DNA of 32,484 nt from a virus, in the IMG/VR virus record IMGVR_UViG_3300025896_000109, positions 1 through 32,484 of that record. One strand, 5' to 3'. Below the pieces are notes generated by a model that did no database searches, was not told the origin of the DNA, and saw only the letters and a list, made by a program, of their open reading frames with translations. The number at the start of each line of letters is the position of its first letter. Positions within the stretch are counted from its first letter, which is position 1. The translations under genes were made by a program, and so were the position numbers. This document shows positions 15,389 through 24,493 of this stretch, in pieces.

Positions 15389-17533
15389 TTAAATTGTTTG
15401 TTGTTTTTTTATATCAGTGAATAGATTAAAGGTAGTTTTACCTGTTACTAAATCTATTGTATAATCATTTATTTTATATTTATTCTGTCCTATAATCAAT
15501 CTATCATTTAATGATAATTCTTGAATATATCTTGGTGGTAAATAACCTTCAAACTTAAACTTTCTTTGTTTAATTGAATAGATTGTTGTAATCCAATTAC
15601 TCCAGAAGTTTCTATATAATGATTGTGTTACATATTTTAAATGCCAAGGGTCTTCTTCTTCACCCCAGTTTATAGTTTGTGTAACATCATCAAACACTTG
15701 ATTATCTGTATTACCAATGTTGTATATTAGGTTTAGTGTTTGAACTGATGATATATTAAATTTTATTTTAAGTGGTCTTGCTGATATATCAACAACCCCA
15801 TTATTAAAAAATAAAATTGGTTTTGAATCATTTCTTGATACTGTGATTTGGTCTTGGTTTAAAGAATAACTTTCACCAATACATATCTCAGTAAGTTCTC
15901 CTTCATTTACATTTGGCGGTTGTATAGTCATTCTCTCAAATAACATATTCTCAAATGGCAATTCAACTTTTAAATCATTATCTTCTGCAATCTGTGGATA
16001 AAAACTTTTTAAGTCACCATAACCAATTATTTTATTTACTGGATCATTTATTGTCTCTCTAAATCTTTTACCTAAAACATTTTCAGTTTTCTGGTAAAGA
16101 AATTCTATCTTTTTATATATTGATGGTCTATCTATATTCACATTAGTAGTATCTACATACTTGGTTATATCTAATATGTTTGCCTTAATAAAAGGATTAT
16201 TAAAATCATAAAAATTATCTAATGTATCAATATAAAATGTAGTAGTTGTTATAGGTCTTATAACAAGTTTAAACATTTTCATTATTCCTTGTAAAAAATC
16301 TATAACTTTCATCTTTGGTAGGCTATTCTCAACTGTTACATATTGTACATCTGCACCACTTATTCTAACTGTATCATAAGGCCCACTACCAAAGTTATTA
16401 GAAAATATAAGTAATGAACTGGTAAATATATAATCAACAGTTGATAATACCTTAAACCTAAATGAATAATTCTTTGGAACATTTGATTGTGGTATAGGTA
16501 AAGTAAAGAATAGATTTTGTGGTGATGATGGAACTTGTCTTGTTTCAGTATGAACTAAATTACCATCACCATCAAAGATTTCATATATAAAATCAGCACC
16601 TGCTATACTTGCACCAGTTCTACTTGTTAAACCAAATAAATATACAGATATATTAAACCTGTTGTCTGGATCATATAAATAAGCGTTATCAGTAAAAGAA
16701 AATGTATTATCAGTTTTAGAAACATTAGAATAATATAAACTTGGATCATTTTCAGTAAATGTATCTAATAAAATTAGTTGTTTATTTGCTGTTACTTTAG
16801 TAGTGTTATTCATCCACATAAATAATTTATCAAAAAATGTTTCATTAAATAAATTACTTTTAAATGTTATTCCATATCTAACTTGTATTGCCTCAATTAT
16901 TCTAATAATTTTCAATGCTGGTCTTAATTCAGTATCTAAAATTGGATAACTACTTTTTGATATATCTTTGGTATTATTAGTTCCATACTGCCATGCTCTA
17001 TCTGTATATGCTATTAAAGGTGTTATTACATTACCTCCTTTGAATGATGGGTTATTTAATGAATCTAAAAGGCTTGTTTGACTATAAACATAATCAAATT
17101 GTGATAAACTATCAAAAGTTTTTACTTTAACATCATCAACTGTAATATAATCTAATTGGTCTATTGTGTCATCACCAAATAATTTTGATAGTTGCACTGC
17201 TTTTGAATAAAATGTTATCTTGTAGTTATCAGGTCTATTTTGTTTTACAACAACACCTTCTAATTGAAACTGGCCAAACTTAAAAGGTAATGTATCTATT
17301 TCAATAAATCCATCTATTCTTATATTAGCATTAAAACTACCATCAACATCAACATCATAATAGTGTTTCAAAATCCTATTATTATTTGGAGTTGCTGGCA
17401 CAGTAAAACTATTAGTAAAGTCTGTAAAAACATTACTCAACTTTTCAATGTCATTTAACTTCTGTGTTACTGAGATTTTTTCATCATCAAATAAATCTAA
17501 CTTATCTTCTCCTATATAAACTTGTACCTTCAT
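15389..17533 (-). CDS. Distal tail / hub-like protein
   Basis: 714 residues. The N-terminus VQVYIGEDKLDLFDDEKISV, then FTDFTNSFTVPATPNNNRIL, is a pattern I know from large tail proteins of Bacteroidota siphophages encoded near the tape measure, probably hub or distal tail components. The middle is beta-rich; an FLQGIMKMFKLVIRPITTT segment near residue 425 and the final TIDLVTGKTTFNLFTDI resemble hub-type folds. No enzymatic motif is seen. It is separated by only 1 nt from the genes on both sides, so it belongs to one tail operon. Confidence 0.65.
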   Translation of the reverse strand: MKVQVYIGEDKLDLFDDEKISVTQKLNDIEKLSNVFTDFTNSFTVPATPNNNRILKHYYDVDVDGSFNANIRIDGFIEIDTLPFKFGQFQLEGVVVKQNRPDNYKITFYSKAVQLSKLFGDDTIDQLDYITVDDVKVKTFDSLSQFDYVYSQTSLLDSLNNPSFKGGNVITPLIAYTDRAWQYGTNNTKDISKSSYPILDTELRPALKIIRIIEAIQVRYGITFKSNLFNETFFDKLFMWMNNTTKVTANKQLILLDTFTENDPSLYYSNVSKTDNTFSFTDNAYLYDPDNRFNISVYLFGLTSRTGASIAGADFIYEIFDGDGNLVHTETRQVPSSPQNLFFTLPIPQSNVPKNYSFRFKVLSTVDYIFTSSLLIFSNNFGSGPYDTVRISGADVQYVTVENSLPKMKVIDFLQGIMKMFKLVIRPITTTTFYIDTLDNFYDFNNPFIKANILDITKYVDTTNVNIDRPSIYKKIEFLYQKTENVLGKRFRETINDPVNKIIGYGDLKSFYPQIAEDNDLKVELPFENMLFERMTIQPPNVNEGELTEICIGESYSLNQDQITVSRNDSKPILFFNNGVVDISARPLKIKFNISSVQTLNLIYNIGNTDNQVFDDVTQTINWGEEEDPWHLKYVTQSLYRNFWSNWITTIYSIKQRKFKFEGYLPPRYIQELSLNDRLIIGQNKYKINDYTIDLVTGKTTFNLFTDIKKQQTI

Positions 17534-17534
17534 C

Positions 17535-20500
17535 TTATAGTATGTTTTTAATCACCTGGTGGCTCATTTTTACCTTCATGGTATATTGTATCAACTTATC
17601 ATTTAATTGTGTCTTAAAATCAATCCTTGTGTCTTCTTTAACAATAGGAATAATTGAACCATCCTCTTTAATAATCCATGCTTCTTCTGTTAAAGTCAAT
17701 TCTTCAAATGCTTCATTCATATATTCTGGCATCCAATTTGTATTTAATACCCAACTTTCATAACCATTTAGATTATATTGTTTATTTGTATGTCTTGTTA
17801 TATCATAACTACCATTATAATCTAATATACTTCTTTCATAGTCAACTGCTTTTACATCTAATGATTTTACTGCTTTTCTTGAAAAGGCAATACTCTCTAA
17901 AACACCAAACTTATTCTTATAAACTATCGTATATAAGTCATATTTACAATCATCATATATTTCAAATCTTTTTGTTATAGTATATACTCTTCCAGCCCCA
18001 GCATCATAAGTAAAGTTGTAATCAACATAACTTGTTAAAGTTATTGGTCTTGAACCACCAGGTATTCTATAATAAGGATCAACCTCAAAACTTTGAATAT
18101 ACTTTTTATTATCTGATAATATATTTGTAGCATCCCAGGTAGGACTATATGAGTTACCAAACTCATCTGTCATAGTTATACCTATTAAAAAGTTAGTTTG
18201 AAAATATATTCTCTGTGGTTGGTTTCTATGTATATATCTTTTATAACCATTGATAAAAACATTTGGTGAACCTTGTTGTTCATAGTTATATAAATAACCA
18301 TCCAAAGCATGTAAATAATACATAGCAGTTGATTGTGTTGCAGCTCCATCAAATATAGTCTCATCAACTAATACCCACTTACTCATATTGTCTGGTAATA
18401 ATTGTGATGAGAAATATGAACTATCATTAAATGTAGTTACATTTGCTTCTAATTTTTCTCTAACTAAATTGTTTATATTCACATAAATGTTTGATTGTCC
18501 TGTAAATAGTTTATCTTTTGTAATGTCATAGTTTATTGATTGTGATGGTCCTGTGAATATACTTCCTTCATAAACTCTAATCTTGTAATTTACACTACTA
18601 AAAGATGCTGAGTTACTAACTATTAAATAAGGACTTCTTACTGCAATTTCTTGAACTAATTCTTCTAATGTTAAACTTTCATTTGTATATGTAATCTCTA
18701 CATAATCTGTTGTGTCATAAACATCATTTAGAACTATCTCTTGATTATCAAATGTATATTCCATTCTAACTGCTGAAGGTGTATATAGATCTATATCTGC
18801 TACTAAAACTTCATTACCATCTTTATCTATTCTTGTTATGTTACCATTATTTGTAAAACCTGGCCATGTTGCTTCACTACCTATTACTAACATATCATTA
18901 TTGCTATAGTTAGTAACTGTCTTTATATTACCTATTGTATATAATTGTGAGTTAAATGTGCTATCAAATGAACCATCAGTATTTAATCTTATTATAGAAT
19001 AGTATTCATCTGTTGATGTTACATATATAGAAGAACCATCATTTGTATATAAAATTATTTTATTATCACTTTGTATCTCTATTTTTGTATTTATGGCTTC
19101 AATAGTTATATCATTTGTATTATATGTTGTATCTAATGATCCATTAGTATTATATCTTTTTATATTAGAAGCAGTAATTATATAGTTATCTAATGCAACC
19201 AATAATCTACCATCATTTTGTAAAACCATAAGATTTGATGGAAACAATGAACTTGTTGCAGAAAAACTATATGTATTATCAAATGAACCATCTGTGTTTA
19301 ATCTATAAACTCCAGGTGATTTTGAGAATGTACCACCTTTTGCTCTAATAGATGAAGTTGCTGAGATTGAGAATAAGATTTTATTATCTGGTTGTTTAAT
19401 AACTGAGTTAAAACCAACTATTGTTGCTTCAATATACCCATTATTCTCCCAACCATATGATGTATCATATGAGTATGTTAAACCAATTAAATTATATTTA
19501 AAAATTACACCTCCATCATAAGAATAGAAGTTATTATTATCAATTGGTAATACAGAAATTACAGGTGTGCCTCCATTAAATGTTTCATATATAAAGTCTA
19601 AATCTTCTGAACCATCTTGATTTAACCTAACAAGTATATCATCATTACATACAAATAACTTTCCATCAGGTTGTATTTTTATACTTATTGGTGATGATAC
19701 ATATGAACCACTTGCATCAAATGTATTTTCTAATGTTCCATCAGGATTTATTCTAATCAATGTAGAACTTGTGCCACTAAAATAAGATATATTATATATA
19801 ATTGCTTTATCATCTGGTTGTATTATACATAGACCAGTAGGTTCATCAGTTGGTGTTGTATCTGTAAAATCTACTGATGCAGTCATACTTACAGTTGAAC
19901 TAATAATAGAATATGTAATACCATAATCTAAATTATATTCTACTAAATTGTCATATGTATTATAAACATTTTGAGAAAATGTTGGTGAGATTGGTATAAC
20001 AAATTGTGATGATACTGCAGGTACTCCTATGTTTGAATAACTATTAAATGAACCACCTAAAATAAATCTATCTCCTAAGTTTGATATAGTCTTCAATGTT
20101 GGTGCTCCAACACTAAGAGTAAATACACCTGTTGTATCTTCACCATCTGGTGATAAAATACCAGTTTCATCAAGAACTGCTATATTCTGTGTTGTTGTTC
20201 CTTGCACTGTACCAAAGTTACCAACTACAACTAAGTTACCATTGTCATTTAATAACATATCAAATCCACCAGTTGTATATATTGAATTTCCATTATCTAA
20301 ACCTTGACTAATAACATTAAATGTTAAATCAGGAACCCAATTGTTAAATGTATTTTTATATAGTCTTATGATTTTATTACAAGCAACTCCACCACCATAT
20401 CTTTCAAACTTACCTGTTACATATATTCTATCTGATGGATCTACAAGAACCTTCAGAACATTCTCACTAAGTATCCCACCTGGTGAATTATCTAAATCAG

Positions 20501-21335
20501 TAGGAACTTTTGAGACTGCTCCTGTTGATGTAAGTATTATTATATTACCACAAGCTGTATTATTATACATATAAAAATCTCCACCTATTACTATATCACC
20601 ATTTGATTGTAAATCTATTGTTCTTGGATATGAATTATTTAAAACAAAACCTTGGTTAACACCATTAAAAGAAACGTCTTTAACACCAGTAATACCAAGT
20701 CTAATAATACCTTTTGCTGGTGATGAGTTGAATGTCGTGAATACACCAGCTACAAGTAATTTACCATCTGGTTGTAATTTAATTGCCATAACTGGTCTAT
20801 CAAAACCAATTCCAGGCATATAACCACCATCTAAAGTACCGTTAGCGTTTAATCTAACTAATCTACCTTTACCACTTGTAGTATTTGAACTACCTAAATA
20901 TATTTTATCATTAGAATCAATTTCTAATGTAGGTAAATCAACTGAAAAGTCTGGTGGTGTAAATGATGTGTCTAAAGTAAAGTCAGTATTTAATCTACAT
21001 ATTTTTCTACTTGATAAAGTTACACCTTGATAAGATGTAAATCCACCAACACAAATATACTTACCTGTGCTTTGTCTTTTAATAACATTTACTACTCCAT
21101 TAAAGCCATTACCAATAGAGGCATTATCACTTGTATTAGGTGTTAAATCACTATTTAACATAGTAATATATCCATTGGCATTAGTATAATCTGTTGATTC
21201 TTTAAATACTTTATCCCAGCCATCAAATCCATTAAAAGATAATGGAACTCCATTATTACTAATTTGATAACCAAATACATCACCATCTCTTGGTGTATCA
21301 ATAAAGTTTATATCTAATGTCAATTTTCTACTCAT
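17535..21335 (-). CDS. Giant tail protein with delta-60 (beta-propeller-type) repeats
   Basis: A 1266-residue protein. From about residue 65 to 870 there are many copies of a repeat of about 50-60 residues with the signature RLNxDGSxDxTF and (Q)xDGKxxxxG: for example IIRLNTDGSFDSTF, VYRLNTDGSFDNTY, RLVRLNANGTLDGGYMPG and IKLQPDGKLLVAG. These match the delta-60 repeat of bacterial cell-surface proteins, predicted to form propeller-like beta domains. The last 370 residues are different: a domain with INNLVREKLEANVTTF and a beta tail ending MKVKMSHQVIKNIL, probably the virion-anchoring part. It is the largest gene here. A host-contact or glycan-contact role at the tail tip is likely. Confidence 0.75.
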   Translation of the reverse strand: MSRKLTLDINFIDTPRDGDVFGYQISNNGVPLSFNGFDGWDKVFKESTDYTNANGYITMLNSDLTPNTSDNASIGNGFNGVVNVIKRQSTGKYICVGGFTSYQGVTLSSRKICRLNTDFTLDTSFTPPDFSVDLPTLEIDSNDKIYLGSSNTTSGKGRLVRLNANGTLDGGYMPGIGFDRPVMAIKLQPDGKLLVAGVFTTFNSSPAKGIIRLGITGVKDVSFNGVNQGFVLNNSYPRTIDLQSNGDIVIGGDFYMYNNTACGNIIILTSTGAVSKVPTDLDNSPGGILSENVLKVLVDPSDRIYVTGKFERYGGGVACNKIIRLYKNTFNNWVPDLTFNVISQGLDNGNSIYTTGGFDMLLNDNGNLVVVGNFGTVQGTTTQNIAVLDETGILSPDGEDTTGVFTLSVGAPTLKTISNLGDRFILGGSFNSYSNIGVPAVSSQFVIPISPTFSQNVYNTYDNLVEYNLDYGITYSIISSTVSMTASVDFTDTTPTDEPTGLCIIQPDDKAIIYNISYFSGTSSTLIRINPDGTLENTFDASGSYVSSPISIKIQPDGKLFVCNDDILVRLNQDGSEDLDFIYETFNGGTPVISVLPIDNNNFYSYDGGVIFKYNLIGLTYSYDTSYGWENNGYIEATIVGFNSVIKQPDNKILFSISATSSIRAKGGTFSKSPGVYRLNTDGSFDNTYSFSATSSLFPSNLMVLQNDGRLLVALDNYIITASNIKRYNTNGSLDTTYNTNDITIEAINTKIEIQSDNKIILYTNDGSSIYVTSTDEYYSIIRLNTDGSFDSTFNSQLYTIGNIKTVTNYSNNDMLVIGSEATWPGFTNNGNITRIDKDGNEVLVADIDLYTPSAVRMEYTFDNQEIVLNDVYDTTDYVEITYTNESLTLEELVQEIAVRSPYLIVSNSASFSSVNYKIRVYEGSIFTGPSQSINYDITKDKLFTGQSNIYVNINNLVREKLEANVTTFNDSSYFSSQLLPDNMSKWVLVDETIFDGAATQSTAMYYLHALDGYLYNYEQQGSPNVFINGYKRYIHRNQPQRIYFQTNFLIGITMTDEFGNSYSPTWDATNILSDNKKYIQSFEVDPYYRIPGGSRPITLTSYVDYNFTYDAGAGRVYTITKRFEIYDDCKYDLYTIVYKNKFGVLESIAFSRKAVKSLDVKAVDYERSILDYNGSYDITRHTNKQYNLNGYESWVLNTNWMPEYMNEAFEELTLTEEAWIIKEDGSIIPIVKEDTRIDFKTQLNDKLIQYTMKVKMSHQVIKNIL

Positions 21336-21820
21336 TACTTATTCTTATCTTTTTTATTTTGTTCTTCTACAAAGTTATCCCAAATCTCTTCTGCTGTTAA
21401 ATTAGCAAGTCCTTCTAATTTAGGATCTATATTTGGTTCTATAAAGTTTTTTGGTTTAATACCTTTTATCATTATACTTCTTGCTATGGCAAACTTTAAT
21501 CCTGATCTACTTAAAAACTCACCATTCTTTCCTCTTGGTGCAATTCCTTTCTTTACAATCCATTTATCTAAAACTGATGGTGGTATCATTTTCTTAAAAG
21601 AATAAGGTGAGCCCCAACTAACTTGTGTTCCATTTACTCCTTTATCTTGATACTCACCATATTCTTTCATCAATATATTTACTTCATAACTATTCTCTGT
21701 TAGAACTATATCTGCTTGAATAGAATTTCTCAATTCACCTGAACTATTAGGTGCTGCTGCTTTTATATCTTCAACCATTGCATTTATATATGATTGAATA
21801 CTCTGTGAAATTGTAATCAT
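21335..21820 (-). CDS. Neck / tail-completion protein (HK97 gp10-like)
   Basis: 161 residues. The pattern AMVEDIKAAAPNSSGELRNS followed by strands, EYQDKGVNGTQ, and IKGIKPKNFIEP fits the HK97 gp10 family, in which a helix with a xSGxLRxSI turn precedes a sheet and a RPFxxP-type loop. Members join head and tail or cap the tail. It shares one base with the large tail gene and follows the terminator-like gene by 4 nt. Confidence rests on the motif and gene order. Confidence 0.7.
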   Translation of the reverse strand: MITISQSIQSYINAMVEDIKAAAPNSSGELRNSIQADIVLTENSYEVNILMKEYGEYQDKGVNGTQVSWGSPYSFKKMIPPSVLDKWIVKKGIAPRGKNGEFLSRSGLKFAIARSIMIKGIKPKNFIEPNIDPKLEGLANLTAEEIWDNFVEEQNKKDKNK

Positions 21821-21824
21821 CTAA

Positions 21825-22277
21825 TTAGCAATAATTTTGTGTGTTAGGAACTGATAACTTTAATGTGATGAACCACCCATCCAAACTATTATATCCACTC
21901 ATCTCTACTTTGTTAGCATCTGTTACTGATACTAATTCTATCAAATCATCATTATTCTGTAATCTTAAATAATTTACTAAGTCATTTATAATTGCTGATG
22001 TAATGTTTAAGTTATCAATATAGTTATCATTACCATTATATTTATCTCCTGGTTCTTTACTTATGTCTCTTTGGTCTAATACTGCTACCTCAAATGTAAA
22101 AAATGTTACCTTACTATTAGAAAAGTCTGCGCTGGTAGGGTTTACTACTGCAAGTGGGTATATGTTTTTCTTATATAAATCTTTATCTCCATCTCTTGCC
22201 TCTATAACAGTATTTACATTTACATTGTTTAATAATCTTTGTTTAAGTAAATCTATTGTTAAATAAAATTGGTTCAT
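21825..22277 (-). CDS. Tail terminator-like protein
   Basis: A 150-residue alpha/beta protein. Its order is N-terminal helix, IYPLAVVNPTSADFSNSKV, a strand TFFTFEVAVLDQRD, a helix NLNITSAIINDLVNYLRL, then two strands ending NTQNYC. This resembles minor tail or tail terminator proteins (lambda U or HK97 gp11 fold), which in siphophages sit next to the gp10-like gene as here. The start at 22277 lies just downstream of a repeated palindromic element (22296-22328), so this gene may open a separately controlled late block. Confidence 0.6.
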   Translation of the reverse strand: MNQFYLTIDLLKQRLLNNVNVNTVIEARDGDKDLYKKNIYPLAVVNPTSADFSNSKVTFFTFEVAVLDQRDISKEPGDKYNGNDNYIDNLNITSAIINDLVNYLRLQNNDDLIELVSVTDANKVEMSGYNSLDGWFITLKLSVPNTQNYC

Positions 22278-22295
22278 TTAATTATTCTATTTTTA

Positions 22296-22328
22296 TTAGT
22301 AAAACTCTATTAAGTGTTACACATAGTA
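22296..22328 (-). promoter_or_regulatory. Repeated palindromic upstream element, copy A
   Basis: Reading the minus strand: TACTAT, GTGTAACAC, TTAATAG, AGTTTTACTAA, then an A-rich leader to the ATG at 22277. Copy B (26982-27015) ahead of the methyltransferase gene is nearly identical. The core GTGT-A-ACAC is palindromic. It is therefore probably a promoter or operator for the tail operon. The wider area can also fold (TTAAGGTGTT with AACACTTAA), so an attenuator is possible. Confidence 0.6.
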
Positions 22329-22372
22329 AAAACACCTTAATGTTCTTTTGTTTTTTATTCTATTATATCTAA

Positions 22373-22549
22373 TTATTCCTCGCTTTTGAGTAATAATTGC
22401 AATTTTAGATCTCTTATCTCTGCATTCAACCTTTCAATTATTCTTTTAAGTTTAATAACCTGGTCTTGTGGTTTAATGTTTAACATTGTTGTGTAATCTG
22501 ATTTTGATGCTCCTATGATTTCTATGATTATTTTTATAGTGTTATTCAT
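22373..22549 (-). CDS. Small coiled-coil protein after the large terminase
   Basis: A 58-residue ORF starting MNNTIKIIIEIIGASKSDYT. It contains a clear heptad helix (QVIKLKRIIERLNAEIRDLK) and ends LLLKSEE. It begins 1 nt after the TerL stop and fills most of the gap before the tail block. Function unknown; size and coiled coil would suit a dimeric accessory protein. Confidence 0.6.
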   Translation of the reverse strand: MNNTIKIIIEIIGASKSDYTTMLNIKPQDQVIKLKRIIERLNAEIRDLKLQLLLKSEE

Positions 22550-22550
22550 T

Positions 22551-23765
22551 TTATCTAATTCTATATTTTTGTATTTGTGGTTTCTTCAACCTATGTGTAA
22601 TAATATATCTTGCTGCATCTAATAAGTGATTATACATATCTATTGGCTTTTCATTTTTCTCAGACCAAATATAGTTATTAAGTTCTTTAATCAAATTACT
22701 ACTATTAGGATCTATTATCATTCTATAATCTTTCATTAGTAATATACCTTCTTTAACAGAACCTGCTCCTTTAACACAAGGTTTTATATTGACACCAGTT
22801 CTTTTAACTTCTTCAATAAGTCTTCCTTCTGCTGAATCAGCAATAATAAGTCTTCTACCTATAACATCTCTAAATATATTAGATAATTCTGTTGTGGTTA
22901 AACCAGTCTTGTATAATTCTTCTTTTAACCAAATCATTTTATTCTTATTATCAATACTAACTTTAATAAGTGTATTTGGATCTTGAGACCAACCAAAATC
23001 TGCTCCTGCTTCCCAATCACTATCTTCATTAAACTCACCTAACTCCCAATTATTAAATATAACACCTTCTGCTTTATCTAACCAACCACCTAATATAATA
23101 TGATTGTATTTAACAACATTATTAGTCTTTGTGTTTTCTAATTCTTTTAGAAATGATAAATCTAAATTATCTTTATTATCTAAATATGTTGTGTGAATAT
23201 AAGTAGTATCATCTTTTGTTATATTAGAACCAGGTTCAACACCTTTTGATTGGAAAAATCTCTCATATATCCAATGTGCTTTTGTAGATGGGTTTAATAA
23301 AAGAATAACTCTATTCTGTTTTCCTTTCTGTCTTACTGATAAGTTTATCTTATCAAATGTTTCTTCACTCATCAACTCTTCTGCTTCATCTAAAATCCAT
23401 GTGGTTACACCTTGTAATGATTTAAGATTTGCTGATTGGTCACCACTTGATGTTCTAATACCTCTAAATAGAATAGTTGAACCTGTTGTCTTTGATGTAA
23501 TACTATCTTTTGTTATATCAAACTTATCTAAATGACCCATAAGTTCTATTTTAGATGTAATCTCTGGTATAATAGATATATGTGCTGACTTCATAGTATA
23601 TCTTGTAAATAGAATAGTATGTCCTCTTTCAAATAGTAAAGTTAAAGCACACCAATAAGCAACAGAAAAAGATTTAGATGAACCTCTTCCTCCTGTCAAT
23701 ACATAGAACCTTGTTGGTGATGTAAATAGTTTTTTATATTTATCATTAAGTATTACTTTACTCAT
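22551..23765 (-). CDS. terL: Terminase large subunit
   Basis: 404 residues. The N-terminal ATPase has the Walker A-like GGRGSSKS (25-32) and Walker B WILDEAEEL (123-131). The C-terminal nuclease has ADFGWSQDPNT (first Asp), IIADSAEGRLIEEVKR (second Asp) and a late HLLDAARYIITHRL helix with the third Asp. Length and motif set are complete for a functional DNA-packaging motor. The small subunit lies upstream. A fragment of a different large terminase lies at 24176-24493, so this copy may be a replacement. Confidence 0.93.
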   Translation of the reverse strand: MSKVILNDKYKKLFTSPTRFYVLTGGRGSSKSFSVAYWCALTLLFERGHTILFTRYTMKSAHISIIPEITSKIELMGHLDKFDITKDSITSKTTGSTILFRGIRTSSGDQSANLKSLQGVTTWILDEAEELMSEETFDKINLSVRQKGKQNRVILLLNPSTKAHWIYERFFQSKGVEPGSNITKDDTTYIHTTYLDNKDNLDLSFLKELENTKTNNVVKYNHIILGGWLDKAEGVIFNNWELGEFNEDSDWEAGADFGWSQDPNTLIKVSIDNKNKMIWLKEELYKTGLTTTELSNIFRDVIGRRLIIADSAEGRLIEEVKRTGVNIKPCVKGAGSVKEGILLMKDYRMIIDPNSSNLIKELNNYIWSEKNEKPIDMYNHLLDAARYIITHRLKKPQIQKYRIR

Positions 23766-23818
23766 AAATCATTTTAAGTTGTTTTAAGACACTATTTTTT
23801 TATAGATAAGTAAAGTTA

Positions 23819-24103
23819 TTACTCATTGTCTTTTGTTGTCTTAAAGTCTATTAAATCCTTTAATTCAATGTCATTTACATTTAGTGTTGTAGTCTGTTCT
23901 ATTGTAGCAAGTGGTTTTCCAAATCTATAGTTAAAATATAAAGTCATTGCTCTTGCATCACCTGCTTTAATTCTTTTTAGTAATTCATTAGCAACTAATT
24001 CTTTATCAATGATTTTATCTAATAATTCTATTACAGATTTTTCTTCATCTCTTTTCTTTCTACCAGCACCAACTCTTACACCACCTCTTTTCTTTTCTTC
24101 CAT
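23819..24103 (-). CDS. terS: Terminase small subunit-like protein
   Basis: A 94-residue protein. It opens with GGVRVGAGRKKRDEEK, the Gly/Arg-rich start typical of many small terminases, then two helices (ELLDKIIDKELVANELLKRI) and AMTLYFNYRFGKPLATIE, a familiar small-terminase ending. Small terminase recognises the packaging site and loads the large subunit. It lies 53 nt upstream of the large subunit gene on the same strand. No complete helix-turn-helix can be defined by eye. Confidence 0.75.
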   Translation of the reverse strand: MEEKKRGGVRVGAGRKKRDEEKSVIELLDKIIDKELVANELLKRIKAGDARAMTLYFNYRFGKPLATIEQTTTLNVNDIELKDLIDFKTTKDNE

Positions 24104-24175
24104 TATGTTTATGATTTTTTATTGTTTATTCATTTATATATATTTATTAGTATATATCATGATTCTGCATGTTTT

Positions 24176-24291
24176 CTATTTTAGTAGCTTTCTATACTCT
24201 TCAAAACTATTTACTCTTGCTTCAGCAATCTTAAAGTAGTCTTCATCTAATTCCATACCTACAAATCTAAATCCTTCTAAACAAGCAGATA
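24176..24291 (-). repeat. Second copy of the methyltransferase 3' end
   Basis: About 110 nt here match 25190-25305 with roughly ten differences. Both encode ISACLEGFRFVGMELDEDY followed by FKIAEAR and FEEYRKLLK. The similarity ends abruptly near 24290, where this copy is joined to terminase-like sequence. Confidence 0.85.
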
Positions 24292-24493
24292 TTACAGTTG
24301 CTCTTAATGTAGGAAATGTTTTTCTTACAATAGATATTGTTTTATTTGGATTAGTTAATGACCATACAATTATTAATTGACATAGAGACCAGGTTTTAGA
24401 TGACCTTGAAGAACCTTGGTTAATAATAAATCTTTTATCACTTTGTAAAGCATTATGGTTTTTTTGATATACTATTGTTGCATCTAAATTCAT
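24176..24493 (-). pseudogene. Chimeric fossil: foreign TerL N-terminus joined to methyltransferase C-terminus
   Basis: A 105-residue ORF. Residues 1 to about 66 read as the N-terminus of a large terminase: FIINQGSSRSSKTWS holds a Walker A-like motif, and ISIVRKTFPTLRATV matches the next strand and helix. This differs from the intact TerL of this phage (YVLTGGRGSSKSFS) and so comes from another lineage. From ISACLEGF to the end it is the methyltransferase C-terminus, nearly identical to 25190-25305. The product lacks both the nuclease and the methyl-donor site. It is best read as a recombination scar from replacement of a packaging module. The frame is still open and could be expressed as a short protein. 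Confidence 0.8.

Noticed and set aside
17464-17980. Two plus-strand frames opposite the tail genes (99 and 100 codons)
   Set aside because: Leu/Tyr/His-rich translations typical of the antisense of AT-rich coding sequence, inside strong leftward genes.
22296-22345. Hairpin TTAAGGTGTT...AACACTTAA as a terminator
   Set aside because: On the minus strand no T-run follows the stem. The T-rich flank would serve only a plus-strand transcript, and no plus-strand gene is present there.
24176-24493. A second functional large terminase
   Set aside because: Only about 66 N-terminal residues are terminase-like. Walker B, the nuclease residues and two thirds of the protein are missing, and the rest is methyltransferase sequence.
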